A stretch of DNA of 64,000 nucleotides from Brevibacillus_F sp035644815 (GCA_035644815.1 DASQNU010000285.1:3521-67520), one strand, 5' to 3'; counted from the first letter of the stretch, positions 52,743 to 62,808 are shown. The notes: generated by a model not told the origin, from the sequence alone. Numbers and translations are program-made.

Positions 52743-55010
52743 CTATTCATTCAGCTGATCCCAGTCGACCTCGAGCGGCTTCGTTTCCACCTTGTTAATA
52801 TTCGATTTAAATGTCTCGACCCAATCCGGTTGCTTGGGCATCTTTTTCGAAGGCTCGGTGCTCTCCAAAAATGTTCCATATTCTTGTTCAACCTTTTGGA
52901 GTCCGTTCAGCTCCCACCATTCCTCATCAGTCAAACGTTTGTCGCTGAAAAACTCATAATAGGAATAGACGGATCCTCTGGCTAAAGACAGCTTCCCGTT
53001 AAACGGCACAACCACATAAATATGGTCAAAATAACCGGTTCCCAAAGACAGATTGCCTCCTGGGCTCGCCTGATTCGGTGCGATGGTGGCCACGTCTGAA
53101 ACGAGCATATCGCTTAGCTCCAATGCAGACTCATCCTGCGCCATACCCGTTAAGAAGGAATTGGAGATGTGCTCCAGCGTACCGCCATACCACAAGAGCC
53201 TTTCATTTTCTTCCTCCGTCAGACTCTCGTTGCGCAGCTCCTTGATCGAGCACGTAATCAGTAATTCCAGCAACGCTTTGTACTCATTCGCACCCGTAAG
53301 CAGCGCTTCACTTGCCATGCCTCTCTCTTTCAACACCGTGATGGTATAGTCGGTCAGGTACAATAGTTTGCTGTAAAGCGGGATATTCGGTTCCACATAA
53401 TGCTGCTTGGCAACTTCTAGCGGCCCGCCCATTTCAGCTACCGGCTGTTTCCCGTACAATACTGTGTCATGCTTTAATTCTGCATAGCTGCCGAGCGCCG
53501 TATTCAAGGACTTATGCTTCCAGGCATCGGTTGTCATGAAGAAAGGCATGCCGGATTGTGAGTCATACTCCGTCAACGCTTCCTGAATCGACCACAACCA
53601 GCCATTGTACAGGTTGTTCCCCCAGATTTCCTCCGAATAACCGGACACCTTGTCTTGCAGCGACTTATACTGTTTTTCATAATCCGGCCAACGTTCCTGC
53701 GGTTTATATGTATGCAGCAGCAGGTCCTCGGCTGTCTTGCTTCCCATCACGCCCATCACATCGAGTCCGGATGGAACAGGTCGCAGGATGGGCTCCATTA
53801 AGCTTTGCATGATAAAACTGTCCATCACGTACCGTTGACCCATGAATCTGAATTGTTTGCCGACAGGCGTGGTCACGGTTGTAAGTTTCCCTTGGATCTT
53901 TGGCTCCGGAAGCGCTTTGACGGCTTCACGAAGCTTTTCAACATACGCTTTATCGTTGAACACATTCGGATTTGTGTCCTTACCGAATACCGATACGCGC
54001 AGTGTGTTCATGGTGAATACATGAATATCATCAGATAACCCGACATATTGAGAGGTCGGCACATACAGATTTGACCACAGCTCCGCACTGCCCGGCGCCT
54101 CCGATTCCAGGAAGGTAGTCATGGACATGAGCAAAGCTTGAAGCGCATTGTCGTACAAAAACTCCCCATTGTCCGTAAAGAAAGGCAATGGCGCCGTCCC
54201 AAACCACATCATGGTCTTGAAATACCTGCCCAGTTCATTACTTTTCGTATAATGTCCCCTGACGGTAAACTGCGAATAGTCCAAATCGGTCTGAAATAGA
54301 GGCGATGGTGAAAATGATTCGGCTTTCTCAATCAACGCAATCTCTTTGCCGGCAAGCTCTGCGATCTCTTTATCGATACCGTCCGGGATGCGAGCTGCCG
54401 GGTTCATGAGCATGCGGGCAACTAAAAAGTAGGTAATGTTCTTCTTTTGCAGCTTGATTAAATCTTCATCCTTCAACGCTTGCAGTATGACAACGGAGCT
54501 GTCCAGCATCCGCTCCGTCAACTGATCCAGATCTTTGCTCAAATAGCCGGATTCGACGGACATCAGCGACTTGTCATAAAATTGATGATACGTATGCAGC
54601 ACAGAGTCTGCCGTAATGAAATTGGGTATTCCTCCGTACTCGTTAGCATCATAGACGTAGAACATTTTGGTGTCTCGGCTCGGCAGTACGACGAAGCCAT
54701 TTTTCACCAGCATTTCTTGCTGGACTTCTGTGAAGCCTGAAAATTGATTGATATTTTCAATGTTGGAGAGATTTTGTGCAATGCTGTAGGGCTTTACTTT
54801 CGCTTCATAGGTGGGAATGGTGAAAGGCGGTTTTTTACTGCTGATCGTTTCAAGAGAGGACCACTTTTCATTCATCTTCATTGGTGGAAGTTGTTGACTA
54901 CTACTTTCTTCCTTGACCAGTGCGGCATTTTCCCTACTTGCTTCTTTGCTGGAAATACAGCCGCTTGTGATCAAGCTTATACCGAGCACTGCCGTCCACA
55001 ATCGTCTCAT
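52743..55010 (-). CDS. DUF3160 lipoprotein
   Basis: 755 residues after GAGG. Signal peptide with lipobox LITSGC (Cys about 18), so an exported lipoprotein. The body is the long DUF3160 domain: GFTEVQQEMLVKNGFVVLPS, FITADSVLHTYHQFYDKSLM, then DIHVFTMNTLRVSVFGKDTN and later GYFDHIYVVVPFNGKLSLAR. The domain's function is not known. It lies 19 bp behind the VCBS-like gene and probably forms an operon with it. Confidence 0.82.
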   Translation of the reverse strand: MRRLWTAVLGISLITSGCISSKEASRENAALVKEESSSQQLPPMKMNEKWSSLETISSKKPPFTIPTYEAKVKPYSIAQNLSNIENINQFSGFTEVQQEMLVKNGFVVLPSRDTKMFYVYDANEYGGIPNFITADSVLHTYHQFYDKSLMSVESGYLSKDLDQLTERMLDSSVVILQALKDEDLIKLQKKNITYFLVARMLMNPAARIPDGIDKEIAELAGKEIALIEKAESFSPSPLFQTDLDYSQFTVRGHYTKSNELGRYFKTMMWFGTAPLPFFTDNGEFLYDNALQALLMSMTTFLESEAPGSAELWSNLYVPTSQYVGLSDDIHVFTMNTLRVSVFGKDTNPNVFNDKAYVEKLREAVKALPEPKIQGKLTTVTTPVGKQFRFMGQRYVMDSFIMQSLMEPILRPVPSGLDVMGVMGSKTAEDLLLHTYKPQERWPDYEKQYKSLQDKVSGYSEEIWGNNLYNGWLWSIQEALTEYDSQSGMPFFMTTDAWKHKSLNTALGSYAELKHDTVLYGKQPVAEMGGPLEVAKQHYVEPNIPLYSKLLYLTDYTITVLKERGMASEALLTGANEYKALLELLITCSIKELRNESLTEEENERLLWYGGTLEHISNSFLTGMAQDESALELSDMLVSDVATIAPNQASPGGNLSLGTGYFDHIYVVVPFNGKLSLARGSVYSYYEFFSDKRLTDEEWWELNGLQKVEQEYGTFLESTEPSKKMPKQPDWVETFKSNINKVETKPLEVDWDQLNE

Positions 55011-55028
55011 TATCCGGACCTCGCGATT

Positions 55029-55802
55029 TTATGGATTTGGAATCAACTCGATAATTTTACCATCTTTAACCATAAGTGTGTGAGTCTGATTTTGCCCCTC
55101 CGTGTTTGCAGTGATGCTCAACCGATTTTCCCCGATAATGGATAGCTTCGTGATATCCGGATAACTCTCGCTTGCAGCAAGAAGCACGAATCCAAAATCA
55201 AACCAATAATAGATGCTGATTCTTTCCTGATTGCCCCCGACTTGCTCGATGAAAATCAATTCATCCCCTGGGATCGACAGCAGATTTCCTGCGTGGAATT
55301 GGTTCCATACACCAGCGATCTGTGATCCCGTCCATTTTTTATAGAGCTTCTCACCATCGTATTGGAAGATAAACATCCGGTTTTTCTCTTGCGGATCGAA
55401 GTGCGTCGTTTTACGTACGGCAATCAAAAGCTCTTTCTTCCGATCACCATCCACATCAGCGATCCCGAGCTTCCATGGTTTCAAGTCGTTGAAACCCTTC
55501 TCATAAATGCGCTGCCTCTGCCCGTCGCCGGATTGTCTATCGATCGCCAGCGTATCGCCGTATTGCGCAGAACCCTTTTGACTGAACAGGGTGTACACCA
55601 ATCCATCATCTGTGATCTCATCGATTGTCGTGGGGCGGTTGTTACCGACCACCATGATCATGAGAAAAGTTGCTAGAAAAAGTGGCAGGACTATGTAAAG
55701 AAAGCGATTGAGGCCCCGAGCTTTCATCAGGTGGCGGGAATCCGGCGAATGCAGCATGTCGGCGGTTTCCTTTTTTTCATCCATATCCATCGGGTTCTTC
55801 AC
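55029..55802 (-). CDS. Membrane-anchored VCBS/FG-GAP-like repeat protein
   Basis: 257 residues from GTG 55802; an in-frame ATG at 55790 is an alternative. One membrane helix (about 34-54, FLYIVLPLFLATFLMIMVV) is followed by an extracellular beta-propeller-like part with GIADVDGDRKKELLIAVRK, the calcium-binding DxDxDG motif of VCBS/FG-GAP repeats. Likely a surface protein working with the DUF3160 lipoprotein. No enzymatic motif seen. Confidence 0.7.
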   Translation of the reverse strand: MKNPMDMDEKKETADMLHSPDSRHLMKARGLNRFLYIVLPLFLATFLMIMVVGNNRPTTIDEITDDGLVYTLFSQKGSAQYGDTLAIDRQSGDGQRQRIYEKGFNDLKPWKLGIADVDGDRKKELLIAVRKTTHFDPQEKNRMFIFQYDGEKLYKKWTGSQIAGVWNQFHAGNLLSIPGDELIFIEQVGGNQERISIYYWFDFGFVLLAASESYPDITKLSIIGENRLSITANTEGQNQTHTLMVKDGKIIELIPNP

Positions 55803-55887
55803 GCACCTTTAGCCGTATTTCATCCATTACATCAGTGATACAAAAAAAGCTACGTCGAAGCAAGTAAAAACACGCGCATCTGCCATA

Positions 55888-55941
55888 AAAACGAAAGACC
55901 CGAATGCCGTCCTTGATGCAGTAACGTTCGGGTCTTTCATC
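55888..55941. terminator. Terminator of the sucrose operon
   Basis: GAAAGACCCGAA (55889-55900) pairs with TTCGGGTCTTTC (55928-55939), flanked by A/T-rich sequence. It lies 3-4 bp beyond the antiterminator gene stop. Confidence 0.8.
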
Positions 55942-55943
55942 TC

Positions 55944-56789
55944 TTATGTTGAAATCTTGAGTTTACTATATATCTTTTGAATTTGGATCGCGATGTAAAC
56001 CAGTTCCATATCGGACAGCTCAACATCATATTCTTCTTTTGCAAATTGGCCAGCCTTTTGCGCACACCCGTAAAATTCCTTGTACTTTTCTTTGATGAGT
56101 TGCGAGATTTCCGGTTCTAACAAATGGGTAGATTCGCCCGCTTCCGAACGTTGAATCGAGAAACGCAAATGTGTCACCAATCGTTCGTAGGCGACTGTCT
56201 CTTCCGGAATCTTGAGATGTAAGCAGTCTTCAATCACATCAATCATATCGTGTATCATCGTGGTCAGATCCATCGTTTTTGTCATATCCCCGACGTTCAT
56301 TTTTGCCGTATGGATATGCATGGCGATATAGCCAACCTCGTCTTCCGGGATCTCTATGCCCAGCTTCTCCTGAATGAGCGCTTTTGCCCAGCAGCCAATC
56401 TGGAACTCCTTCGTATACAGGATTTTGATTTCCTTCAGTAAAGTGTTTTTGATAACCATTCCTTTGGATAATCGTTCCAGCGCAAAAGATAAGTGATCTG
56501 TCAACGCAATATGAATATGCTCACCCAATGTGACGCCTAATTCTTTCTCGGTATAGGAAATAATCTCCTCCGCTACCTGGATATGCTCTTCTGGGAGGGT
56601 AGACAGGATTTCTTCAAATTTTTCGTATTCCGACCAACCTGAAGTAACAAATATTTTTTCAATCTTTGTCTTATCGATCAGGTCATTCTTCCTTTTTTGA
56701 AACGCAATGGCCAGACCCAGAACAATTTTCTCTTCTCCCTGATCAGAGACCACAACTGCATTATTGTTAAGGATTTTTTTGATTTTCAT
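55944..56789 (-). CDS. LicT/SacT-type transcriptional antiterminator
   Basis: 281 residues from ATG 56789, where the RNA-binding CAT domain begins (KIKKILNNNAVVVSDQGEEK, then LGLAIAFQKRKND). Two PRD domains follow, with regulatory His residues in HIHIALTDHLSFALERL and YIAMHIHTAK (PRD1), and RLVTHLRFSIQR (PRD2). When unphosphorylated by the EII it binds a RAT and prevents termination. The only RAT visible is in the leader of the first levansucrase, so it should control the whole sucrose locus, including itself. Confidence 0.88.
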   Translation of the reverse strand: MKIKKILNNNAVVVSDQGEEKIVLGLAIAFQKRKNDLIDKTKIEKIFVTSGWSEYEKFEEILSTLPEEHIQVAEEIISYTEKELGVTLGEHIHIALTDHLSFALERLSKGMVIKNTLLKEIKILYTKEFQIGCWAKALIQEKLGIEIPEDEVGYIAMHIHTAKMNVGDMTKTMDLTTMIHDMIDVIEDCLHLKIPEETVAYERLVTHLRFSIQRSEAGESTHLLEPEISQLIKEKYKEFYGCAQKAGQFAKEEYDVELSDMELVYIAIQIQKIYSKLKIST

Positions 56790-56901
56790 GGTATTCCCCC
56801 TATCTTCCGTCCTGCAGTTGTGAGGAGTTCCACTTTCTAAAAGTGTACTGTAGCTTTCCCCTTCGTGCGTATCCAATTTCAACCACTGGCACTGGTGATA
56901 T

Positions 56902-58314
56902 TCAATCGATGCCTACCTCTTTCACTCCCAGTATCCACGTAGCGATGAACGCGGTGATGACCGAGATGGCAAAACCTATCAGGTAGTTCGTGATATTCGA
57001 AAGTCCCAATGGTGCTACGATCGCGAGCATCGGGATTCCCGTTAACCCGTACGAGTTCGCCATTACATGCGTAAATACCACATAGGCACCGCCCAAGCCA
57101 CCACCAATTGCTGCTCCTATAAATGGTTTGACCAATCTCAGGTTAATGCCAAAGATGACAGGTTCAATGATCCCCAAAAAAGACGAAAGTGCTGCGGGTA
57201 CGGCAATCTTCCTCAGCCTCTTGCTTTTGGTTTTGAAATATACGGCTAAAGCAGCGCCTCCCTGGGCAACGTTGGCCATCGACCAGATCGGAAGCAAGAA
57301 GTTGGCTCCAACAGTCGGATCAGCGAGCAGCTCTGCTTCGATCGCGTGTAAACTATGATGCAATCCCGTAATGACAAACAGCGCATACAACCCGCCAAAT
57401 AGAAAGCCTGCCAAAAATCCGCCGTAATGGTACACAACCTCCAACCCACTTGTGATTAGGCCACCAATAAACATTCCCAACGGGCCAATCGCTACGAAAG
57501 AGATGAATGCGGTAAACATCACCGTAACAAAAGGAATAACCAACAGATCGAATGACTGGGGCACAAACCTTCTTAAACCTTTCTCAATCTTGCTCATCAC
57601 ATATACGGATAGCAACATGGGAATCACAGTACCTTGATATCCGATCAAAGGAATGTCATATCCAAACAGATTCATCGCATCGGGGATATGGCTGCCAAGC
57701 TCCGTAGGATTTAATAATGACGGGTGGGTGAGAATACCTCCAACAACCGCACCCAAGTATGGATTGCTGCCAAATTCTCTGGCTGCACTATAACCGATTA
57801 ATATGGGGAGAATAATAAATGACGAGCTGGAGAAGATTTGTAACATAGTCATCCAGGTGCTGCCCGGAGCAATCCAATCAAATGCCTTGACCATTCCAAT
57901 CAGCCCCATCAGTAAACCGCTAGCTACAATAGCCGGGATTATCGGTACAAAAATGTTTGATATCGTTTGAATCAATCGAGGAAAAACAGGCATTTTCAAT
58001 GGTTTCTTTTCCTGACGCTGGCCGGGGTCTCGCGACTGATCCGTCTCCACTGTGATTGTTGGGGAAATCATATCCTCAGCGACAAGGGACTTATAGATCC
58101 TATTTACTCTACCGCTTCCAAAGATAATCTGCATTTGACCGCCTCTGAAAACGACTCCTTCTACGCTTTCCATGTTTTCGATTGCTGCGATATCCGCTTT
58201 TCCTTCATCTCGAAGAAACAACCGCAAGCGTGAAGCACAATGAGTAGTATTCAAAATATTTTCTTTTCCCCCGACTAAAGGTAATAACTCTTGAATGATT
58301 TCTTTCGGGTGCAT
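56902..58314 (-). CDS. Sucrose-type PTS EIIBC transporter
   Basis: 470 residues from ATG 58314 (HPKEIIQELLPLVGGKENIL), the usual EIIB opening; a GTG at 58329 after GGAGGTG is also possible. EIIB phospho-Cys is in NTTHCASRLRLFL. EIIC (about 110-470) has ten or so helices, with QTISNIFVPIIPAIVASGLL, GAVVGGILTHPSLLN and GLHHSLHAIEAELLADPT. It imports and phosphorylates sucrose, with a glucose-type IIA supplied from elsewhere. Next to the antiterminator and levansucrases, as in sacP-sacT loci; substrate assignment is by context. Confidence 0.85.
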   Translation of the reverse strand: MHPKEIIQELLPLVGGKENILNTTHCASRLRLFLRDEGKADIAAIENMESVEGVVFRGGQMQIIFGSGRVNRIYKSLVAEDMISPTITVETDQSRDPGQRQEKKPLKMPVFPRLIQTISNIFVPIIPAIVASGLLMGLIGMVKAFDWIAPGSTWMTMLQIFSSSSFIILPILIGYSAAREFGSNPYLGAVVGGILTHPSLLNPTELGSHIPDAMNLFGYDIPLIGYQGTVIPMLLSVYVMSKIEKGLRRFVPQSFDLLVIPFVTVMFTAFISFVAIGPLGMFIGGLITSGLEVVYHYGGFLAGFLFGGLYALFVITGLHHSLHAIEAELLADPTVGANFLLPIWSMANVAQGGAALAVYFKTKSKRLRKIAVPAALSSFLGIIEPVIFGINLRLVKPFIGAAIGGGLGGAYVVFTHVMANSYGLTGIPMLAIVAPLGLSNITNYLIGFAISVITAFIATWILGVKEVGID

Positions 58315-58404
58315 TCCAATACCTATCACAATCACCTCCATTTGCCAAATATCATCCCACAAGAAAAGATAACTATGAGTTTGCGGAGAGGATTTATAAA
58401 GTAC

Positions 58405-58434
58405 AAAGACGTTCAGAACATACTGAACGTCAAT
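58405..58434 (-). terminator. Hairpin after the third levansucrase gene
   Basis: GACGTTCAG (58408-58416) and CTGAACGTC (58423-58431) pair perfectly around AACATA. On the minus strand it is followed by TTTGTAC. It could limit read-through to the EIIBC gene. Confidence 0.6.
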
Positions 58435-58444
58435 GCTAGTGATA

Positions 58445-59755
58445 TTAATGGAAAACCCCTTGCTGCTTTTCATGAACAATCTTCGTTTGATCACCGGTGA
58501 TGGAAAGTTTCAACGATGGTGCGAGCATTCCGCCAAAATGGGCAAGCTGGTACTCCGGTGATTGTTCGCCGATCTCATAGATGTTTTTTCCCTCTACTTT
58601 GACGTAGTTTACAAAACTGATGACCGTGCCATTCTGCATGACCATCCAAGAATAAGCCTGATACGGATTCTCTTTTGGATTTGCGATGACCAATCCGCTT
58701 CCATTGAGTGGATGATATCCTCCTACAAGAGTGTCAGAGGTAAAACCATATAATCCTTCTGGAGCATCAAGACCGGGTGAAAACTTTTCCGGGTGTGTTT
58801 TTGCAAACAGATAATAGCGGTTGCCTTTTACACTTAGCGTCGGGCGTTCCAGCTCTTCATTTACACAATTTGCTTCCAATAAAGGAGGAAGCATTTCAAA
58901 CTCCGTCAGACTGCCATCGACTGCTTTGGCAATACCGATGCTTCCATTAAACTGCTTTGCGCCATTCGCCCCATTTTGCTCCAGACCGCAAGTACGTTCA
59001 GCGAGAATACCTGCCGAGTTCGCTTCAAAGACAATGTATTCCTCATCTGTCTTTGGATCTTGGAAAAAGTAAGGGTCACGAAATGCGTAAGAAGAATCAC
59101 CTTGTTCAGACTGTTCTTTTGTTTGATAATAGTGACCGTCTGGCTGAAGGATGATTTTATGATCGGACCAATTGGTAAACGCAACATGTGAGTTGTTTGT
59201 AATGATCTTGCCGGTAGTTGTCGCTATGCGCTGTTCATAGGTCAGGTGACTTTCATTTTTCTGGCCGGTTGCCGTGTAAAATATATGGACTTTTCCGTCT
59301 TTGTTGATGATAGCGGAGCCTGCCCATTGCCTGGAGCCTAATTCTTTTCCATCATTGAATAAGAGGCCGCCAAGCTTCCAACTCTTCCCATCCTTAGAAT
59401 AAAAATAGCGTATTTCCGATGTATCATGTCGTTTTCCTGGAAGCACATCGTTTGGCACGGTGAGCGCAAAAATAATCTTATAGCCATTGACCACTGCAAC
59501 ATTCCCATTGCGATCCTGCAGCGGCCACGTATCCCAGATGTAGTAATTCGCTGCTATTTTCTGAAGCTCATCCATCTGAATGACTGGCGCTGTGTTGCCT
59601 TCATTCATGCTTACTTGACTTGCCGCACCGCGTGTCCAATGGGAAGTAGCCTCCTGTGCAGAAACATTTGGATAAATCCCCGATGTTATTAACGCAGAAA
59701 ACCCTAACAGTGTTGCAGATAGGAGTAATTTCATCCTTTTTTTGTTCCGTTTCAT
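58445..59755 (-). CDS. sacB: Levansucrase (GH68), third tandem copy
   Basis: 436 residues, starting seven bases after GGAGG, with a signal peptide (LLLSATLLGFSALITSG). GH68 motifs: nucleophile region YIWDTWPLQDRNG, transition-state Asp in YAFRDPYFFQDP and acid/base Glu in NEELERPTLS. It splits extracellular sucrose and builds levan. The C-terminus ends QGVFH. It differs from the other two copies throughout, so the duplication is not recent. Confidence 0.9.
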   Translation of the reverse strand: MKRNKKRMKLLLSATLLGFSALITSGIYPNVSAQEATSHWTRGAASQVSMNEGNTAPVIQMDELQKIAANYYIWDTWPLQDRNGNVAVVNGYKIIFALTVPNDVLPGKRHDTSEIRYFYSKDGKSWKLGGLLFNDGKELGSRQWAGSAIINKDGKVHIFYTATGQKNESHLTYEQRIATTTGKIITNNSHVAFTNWSDHKIILQPDGHYYQTKEQSEQGDSSYAFRDPYFFQDPKTDEEYIVFEANSAGILAERTCGLEQNGANGAKQFNGSIGIAKAVDGSLTEFEMLPPLLEANCVNEELERPTLSVKGNRYYLFAKTHPEKFSPGLDAPEGLYGFTSDTLVGGYHPLNGSGLVIANPKENPYQAYSWMVMQNGTVISFVNYVKVEGKNIYEIGEQSPEYQLAHFGGMLAPSLKLSITGDQTKIVHEKQQGVFH

Positions 59756-59833
59756 GCCGTAGCCTCCAATGCAATCTCATCTCTAGCACACAAGCCCATG
59801 TTCATACTCCCGTTCCCATTCCTCCTGCAATAA

Positions 59834-59874
59834 ACAGTACGGCCAACCAAACAGTCGTCGGTTGACCGTACTTA
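59834..59874 (-). terminator. Hairpin between the second and third levansucrase genes
   Basis: AGTACGG-CAACC (59836-59847) and GGTTG-CCGTACT (59860-59872) form a long stem. On the minus strand only a weak T run follows, so partial read-through is likely. Confidence 0.55.
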
Positions 59875-59922
59875 TTTAGTAGAGTGAGGAGAAAAGCTTT
59901 AAGGTTAAGGTTATGGTTGCGG

Positions 59923-61260
59923 TTATTTTATCCATCCCGGAGCGTACTCTTGTTCAATCTTTGTACGATTGCCTTTGATAGAGAGCTTCACCGTCGGCGC
60001 CAAGGTTCCGCCGAAGTGGTTGAATTGGAAGTCAGGTGATTGGTTACCGATTTCCCCGATCGACATCCCATCCAAATCGCCAAAATGAGCGAACCCGACA
60101 ACATTTAGATTCGGCAAAACGAGCCAGGAGTACGCCTGATACGGATTTCCTGGAGGATTCGCCAAAACCAGTCCGCTTTCATTCAGCGGTTGATACCCGC
60201 CAATGAGGCTGTCGGATACAAATCCGTACATTCCTTCCGGCCCCGATAGTCCCTCTGCGTATTTGTTGATGTGGCTGTCCGTAAAGAGATAGTACTTTTT
60301 ATCCTTCACCACAATATGCGGGCGCTCTAGTTCCTCGTTCACATAGTTCGCTTCCAAAAGAGGAGGGAGCAGCTTCACTTTTGTCAAATCGCCATTTTCC
60401 ACCTCAGCGATCCCGATGTTTCCGTTTGCGTGAACGGCACCCGCTGGTACGTTATGCTGCTGGGCGTATTCCGGGCTTCCAACGTACTCCTGCTCCAGTG
60501 TGCGTTCCCCTACAGCACCGCCGGAATTTCCTTCGAACAGCAAGTATTCTTTATCGGTTTTCGGGTCTTTGAACCACATCGGGTCACGGAAAGCATAGCC
60601 GCCGCGTTCCCCTTGCTGTGCTTGTTCCTTGGTCTGATAGTATTTACCGTCCGGCTCCAAAATGATGTGATGCTCGCCCCAGTTTTCGAAACGGACTCCA
60701 TTGCTGTCAGCGACCAATTTACCACTGGCTGTGGCGATGCGCTGTTCATAGGTGAGCTGTTTCTCACCTTCGCGTCCGGTTGCTGTGTAGAACGTATGGA
60801 TCTGATCGCCATCCAGCATGGCCGAACCCGCCCACTGACGGGAACCAAGCGCGGTGCCTTTCGGGAACAGTTCTCCACCCAATGTCCAGTCCTTCCCGTT
60901 TTTCGAATAGAAATAACGGATCGTAGCGATGTCATGAACCTTACCCGGCAGTACATCGCTTGGAGCGGTGAGCGAGAAGATTACTTTATAACCCTTGATC
61001 GAAGCAATGTTTCCGTCACGGTCAAGCAGCGGCCACGTATCCCAAACATGGTATCCGGGTGCTAATTTGTCCAATTTGCTGATGTCTGTATAAGACAAGG
61101 TGTTGTCTTGGTTCATTACAATGTTCGATGCTTGCTCGCGAGTCCAGTTGACGGTCTGTACTCCTCCCTCAGCAGATGCTGAGAGCGAAGTGAAACCAGA
61201 GGCGATAACACTTGTTGCCAAAACTAATGCCGTCCATGCTTGTTTGTTTTTGCGGATCAT
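59923..61260 (-). CDS. sacB: Levansucrase (GH68), second tandem copy
   Basis: 445 residues from ATG 61260, seven bases after AAAGGAG; an earlier in-frame ATG overlaps that site. Signal peptide WTALVLATSVIASGFTSLSA. GH68 motifs: HVWDTWPLLDRDG, GGYAFRDPMWFKDP, NEELERPHIV. It contains a longer insertion around EYVGSPEYAQQHNVPAGAVH than the third copy. The gene lies 33 bp behind the first copy, with no terminator between, so they are cotranscribed. Confidence 0.9.
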   Translation of the reverse strand: MIRKNKQAWTALVLATSVIASGFTSLSASAEGGVQTVNWTREQASNIVMNQDNTLSYTDISKLDKLAPGYHVWDTWPLLDRDGNIASIKGYKVIFSLTAPSDVLPGKVHDIATIRYFYSKNGKDWTLGGELFPKGTALGSRQWAGSAMLDGDQIHTFYTATGREGEKQLTYEQRIATASGKLVADSNGVRFENWGEHHIILEPDGKYYQTKEQAQQGERGGYAFRDPMWFKDPKTDKEYLLFEGNSGGAVGERTLEQEYVGSPEYAQQHNVPAGAVHANGNIGIAEVENGDLTKVKLLPPLLEANYVNEELERPHIVVKDKKYYLFTDSHINKYAEGLSGPEGMYGFVSDSLIGGYQPLNESGLVLANPPGNPYQAYSWLVLPNLNVVGFAHFGDLDGMSIGEIGNQSPDFQFNHFGGTLAPTVKLSIKGNRTKIEQEYAPGWIK

Positions 61261-61292
61261 GTTTCTTCTCCTTTCCATTCAAAAAATTCGGT

Positions 61293-62636
61293 TTAGCGAT
61301 TAGGTCCGAAAGGCTTGATTTCGCCTGCTTTCCCCTCTTTGACAATTTGCGATTTGTCTCCGTCCAGGTTCACTTTCAACGTAGTGGAGAAAGTTCCGCC
61401 GAATTTGGTTTTGCCGTTTTCATCTTTCGGTTCATTAATGAAGCTGATTACCTGCTGGTTGGGAAGCACCATCCAGGAATACGCTTGATATGGATCTTTC
61501 TCTGGGTTCCCGATTACCAGACCGCTGCCATTCATCGGTTTGTAATCGCTGCGCAGACCGTCACCAACAAAGCCGTATACGCCGTCTGGACCTGTCAAGC
61601 CCGGTGCATAAGTGAAGGTGTGGCTGATCGTGAACAGGTAATAATCATCACCATTTACCACAACATGTGGACGCTCCAACTGATGGTTGGTCCCAACGGA
61701 TTCGAGCAGCGGCGGCAGCAGTTTCAATTTGGTAACGTCGTGGTCAAGCACTTCCGCAATCCCGATATTTCCGTTGTACAATTCCGCTCGATCCGGAACT
61801 GGATGGGTTCTGCGGTACTCTTCATCGCCGATGTTTTCCGGTTTCAATGGATTGTCGCTGCCGGCCTGTCCTTCAAAAATGATGTATTCCTTTCCGGTGT
61901 TCGGATCTTGGAAGAAGAAAGGATCACGGAACGCTGTAATGATATTGCCTTTTCCTTGGAACTGTTCAATCGTTTCGTAATATTTGCCGTCCGGTTCGGC
62001 GATGATCTGGTGTTCCCCTTCATTGGTGAGGTGGACGCCATTCTTATCTGCACTGATGTCAAACGTAGTCTTGGCAAGTCGCTGCTCTGCTCGTTGTGTC
62101 CATCCCTCTTCATTCCACTCTTTGCCACCATCCGCATTCATGTCGGTAGTAGCCGTATAGAAAAGATGAACTTTTCCCTTCTCGTCCAGCATCGACGTAC
62201 CCGCCCATTGCATATGGCCTAACGCTTTTTCGTAGGTATAGGGAACGCCAGCATAGGTCCAATCTTTCCCGTTTTTCGAATAGAACATCCCGATTCTCGC
62301 ATGAGTGTGGCGTTCACCCCAGCCCAGAGAGCGCGGAGCGACCAGTGCAAATGCGACTTTGTAGCCTTTCACATTGGCAAGGGAACCATCTCTGTTCTGC
62401 AGCGGCCATGTGTCCCACACCCATTGGTCTGGTGCCACAAGTTCAAAGTCCAGATCTACTTGCGGAGCAGTATTCTCTTGTGTAAGGGCCACTTTCTCTG
62501 CTTGCTGACGAGACCAGATGGCCGTGTAATCATCATTGGCGTTTGCTGCCATTACCGGAAAAGCTGCAAGACAATTGGCAGCTACTGCTGCAGAAAGAAC
62601 CAGTTTCTTGAACTTTGTTCGATTGTTTTTATTCAT
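61293..62636 (-). CDS. sacB: Levansucrase (GH68), first tandem copy behind the RAT leader
   Basis: 447 residues from ATG 62636, nine bases after GGGAGG; an in-frame ATG upstream lies inside the leader terminator. Signal peptide with FKKLVLSAAVAANCLAAFPV. GH68 motifs: WVWDTWPLQNRDG, TAFRDPFFFQDPNTGKE, NHQLERPHVV (here NHQ instead of NEE before the Glu). Catalytic Asp, Asp and Glu are present. It is the promoter-proximal gene and so the most directly induced by sucrose. Confidence 0.92.
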   Translation of the reverse strand: MNKNNRTKFKKLVLSAAVAANCLAAFPVMAANANDDYTAIWSRQQAEKVALTQENTAPQVDLDFELVAPDQWVWDTWPLQNRDGSLANVKGYKVAFALVAPRSLGWGERHTHARIGMFYSKNGKDWTYAGVPYTYEKALGHMQWAGTSMLDEKGKVHLFYTATTDMNADGGKEWNEEGWTQRAEQRLAKTTFDISADKNGVHLTNEGEHQIIAEPDGKYYETIEQFQGKGNIITAFRDPFFFQDPNTGKEYIIFEGQAGSDNPLKPENIGDEEYRRTHPVPDRAELYNGNIGIAEVLDHDVTKLKLLPPLLESVGTNHQLERPHVVVNGDDYYLFTISHTFTYAPGLTGPDGVYGFVGDGLRSDYKPMNGSGLVIGNPEKDPYQAYSWMVLPNQQVISFINEPKDENGKTKFGGTFSTTLKVNLDGDKSQIVKEGKAGEIKPFGPNR

Positions 62637-62716
62637 TTTGTAAATCCTCCCTTTGAATTTGTAGGATTGTCTGCCATGTGTGTTTTTTTTGAGAAATGCC
62701 ACCTCTTTCAAGCAAA

Positions 62717-62786
62717 CAAAAAAGACCTAAAACGCATAAGGGATCTAGCGATAGTCGTACCTCGCCCTTTACGCGTTTTAGGTCTT
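62717..62786 (-). terminator. Leader terminator overlapping the RAT of the levansucrase operon
   Basis: On the minus strand the arms AGACCTAAAACGC and GCGTTTTAGGTCT, with GGG/CCC, form a long stem (62722-62785) followed by TTTTTTG. Its 5' arm shares AAGACC with the RAT, so the two folds exclude each other. Confidence 0.88.
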
Positions 62787-62808
62787 GCCTGCTTAGCAGT
62801 TACAATCC
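62781..62808 (-). promoter_or_regulatory. Ribonucleic antiterminator (RAT) of the sucrose operon
   Basis: The minus strand reads GGATTGTAACTGCTAAGC followed by AGGCAAGACC, very close to the sacB-type RAT as I remember it. It is the target of the LicT/SacT-type protein encoded at the end of the same locus. Confidence 0.88.

Noticed and set aside
56790..56900. Searched for a second RAT in front of the antiterminator gene
   Set aside because: No GGATTGT...GGCAAGACC-like sequence there; only the leader at 62781-62808 fits.
59899..59930. GGTTAAGGTTATGGTTGCGGTTA hexamer-like run after the second levansucrase
   Set aside because: Short and degenerate, overlapping the 3' end region; no known signal fits it.
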